Below are positions 5,055 to 5,271 of a DNA stretch of 5,271 nucleotides, in pieces. This DNA comes from an uncultured Eubacteriales bacterium. GTDB lineage: Bacteria > Bacillota > Clostridia > Oscillospirales > Acutalibacteraceae. The number at the start of each line of letters is the position of its first letter. Within the stretch, counting starts at the first letter, position 1. The stretch is from positions 1 to 5,271 of the forward strand of contig OMPZ01000242.1 of NCBI GenBank assembly GCA_900313125.1, read 5' to 3'. The position numbers were made by a program, and so were the translations under genes. A model generated the notes under the pieces. It ran no database searches and was not told the DNA's origin. It worked only from the letters and a program-made list of their open reading frames with translations.

Positions 5055-5271
5055 TTAAAGCAAATTGATAAGATTGATATCCTCGCTGCCTTTGAGGGAT
5101 TCCATTCTGTTTTTTAGCTCGAAAAGCGACGCGCGCGCGTTCGGGTAGTCGTTCAGACCGGAGTAAAGAACGAGCGCGTCGGCGGCTATGTCCGTTTCGT
5201 CAAGCTCCGTGTGAGGGAGAAAAAGCTCCAGCGTCGGTTTGCGGCTTTTCCAGAGCGCGTTCGTTTCAAGA
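5055..5271 (-). CDS. Unrecognised protein, C-terminal 71 residues (5' part off the window)
   Basis: The minus strand is open from the right edge to a TAA at 5055-5057, giving 71 residues that end in NLINLL. The other reading frames are interrupted, and the codon choice resembles that of the neighbours. I do not recognise a family. The stretch DIAADALVLYSGLNDYPNAR and the following ELKNRMESL look alpha-helical, with Ala and Leu at TPR-like spacing, so a helical-repeat C-terminus is possible but not established. The gene converges on the kinase gene and may share the hairpin at 5004-5021 as a terminator. Whether it belongs to the signalling cluster cannot be judged from this fragment. Confidence 0.7.
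   Translation of the reverse strand, partial: LETNALWKSRKPTLELFLPHTELDETDIAADALVLYSGLNDYPNARASLFELKNRMESLKGSEDINLINLL

Overview
The window looks like chromosomal DNA from a Gram-positive anaerobe of the Clostridia, most likely near the Ruminococcus/Oscillospiraceae group. The grounds are strong AGGAGG-type ribosome sites, use of a TTG start, AT-rich spacers between GC-richer genes, a zinc-ribbon Ser/Thr kinase of a kind common in Firmicutes, and a C/G-rich intergenic hairpin of a style I associate with these genomes. The taxonomic call is inference only.

Layout: (1) 1-1235, minus strand: the first 411 codons of glutamine-dependent NAD+ synthetase (nadE); its C-terminus lies off the left edge. 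(2) 1236-1376: a divergent promoter region with back-to-back sigma-A promoters whose -35 boxes are 6 bp apart. (3) 1377-1988, plus: a small membrane-anchored GGDEF protein with a degenerate GCDDF signature. (4) 1989-2093: spacer with an extended -10, a spaced direct repeat and a possible three-codon leader ORF. (5) 2094-3071, plus: a PP2C-family Ser/Thr phosphatase with a lysine-rich N-terminal tail. (6) 3072-3243: spacer with a perfect DnaA-box-like 9-mer and a 9-bp GC hairpin. (7) 3244-4998, plus: a TTG-initiated protein made of zinc ribbon, Ser/Thr kinase domain, one membrane helix and an acidic, tyrosine-rich outer tail. (8) 5004-5036: a strong intrinsic terminator. (9) 5055-5271, minus: the last 71 codons of an unrecognised gene converging on that terminator.

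The core is a three-gene same-strand signalling block. The PP2C phosphatase and the transmembrane kinase are the expected opposing pair for reversible Ser/Thr phosphorylation. The kinase could sense something outside the cell through its low-complexity tail, and the cytosolic zinc ribbon could recruit a partner. The GGDEF-like protein upstream may be a low-activity or non-catalytic nucleotide-binding membrane protein; whether it works with the pair is not shown by the sequence. Each gene is preceded by more than 100 bp with at least a weak promoter candidate, so they may be one loose operon or separate units ending at the shared terminator. The nadE gene is metabolic housekeeping and probably related only by sharing the divergent promoter region. 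No tRNA, rRNA, insertion sequence or CRISPR array was seen.
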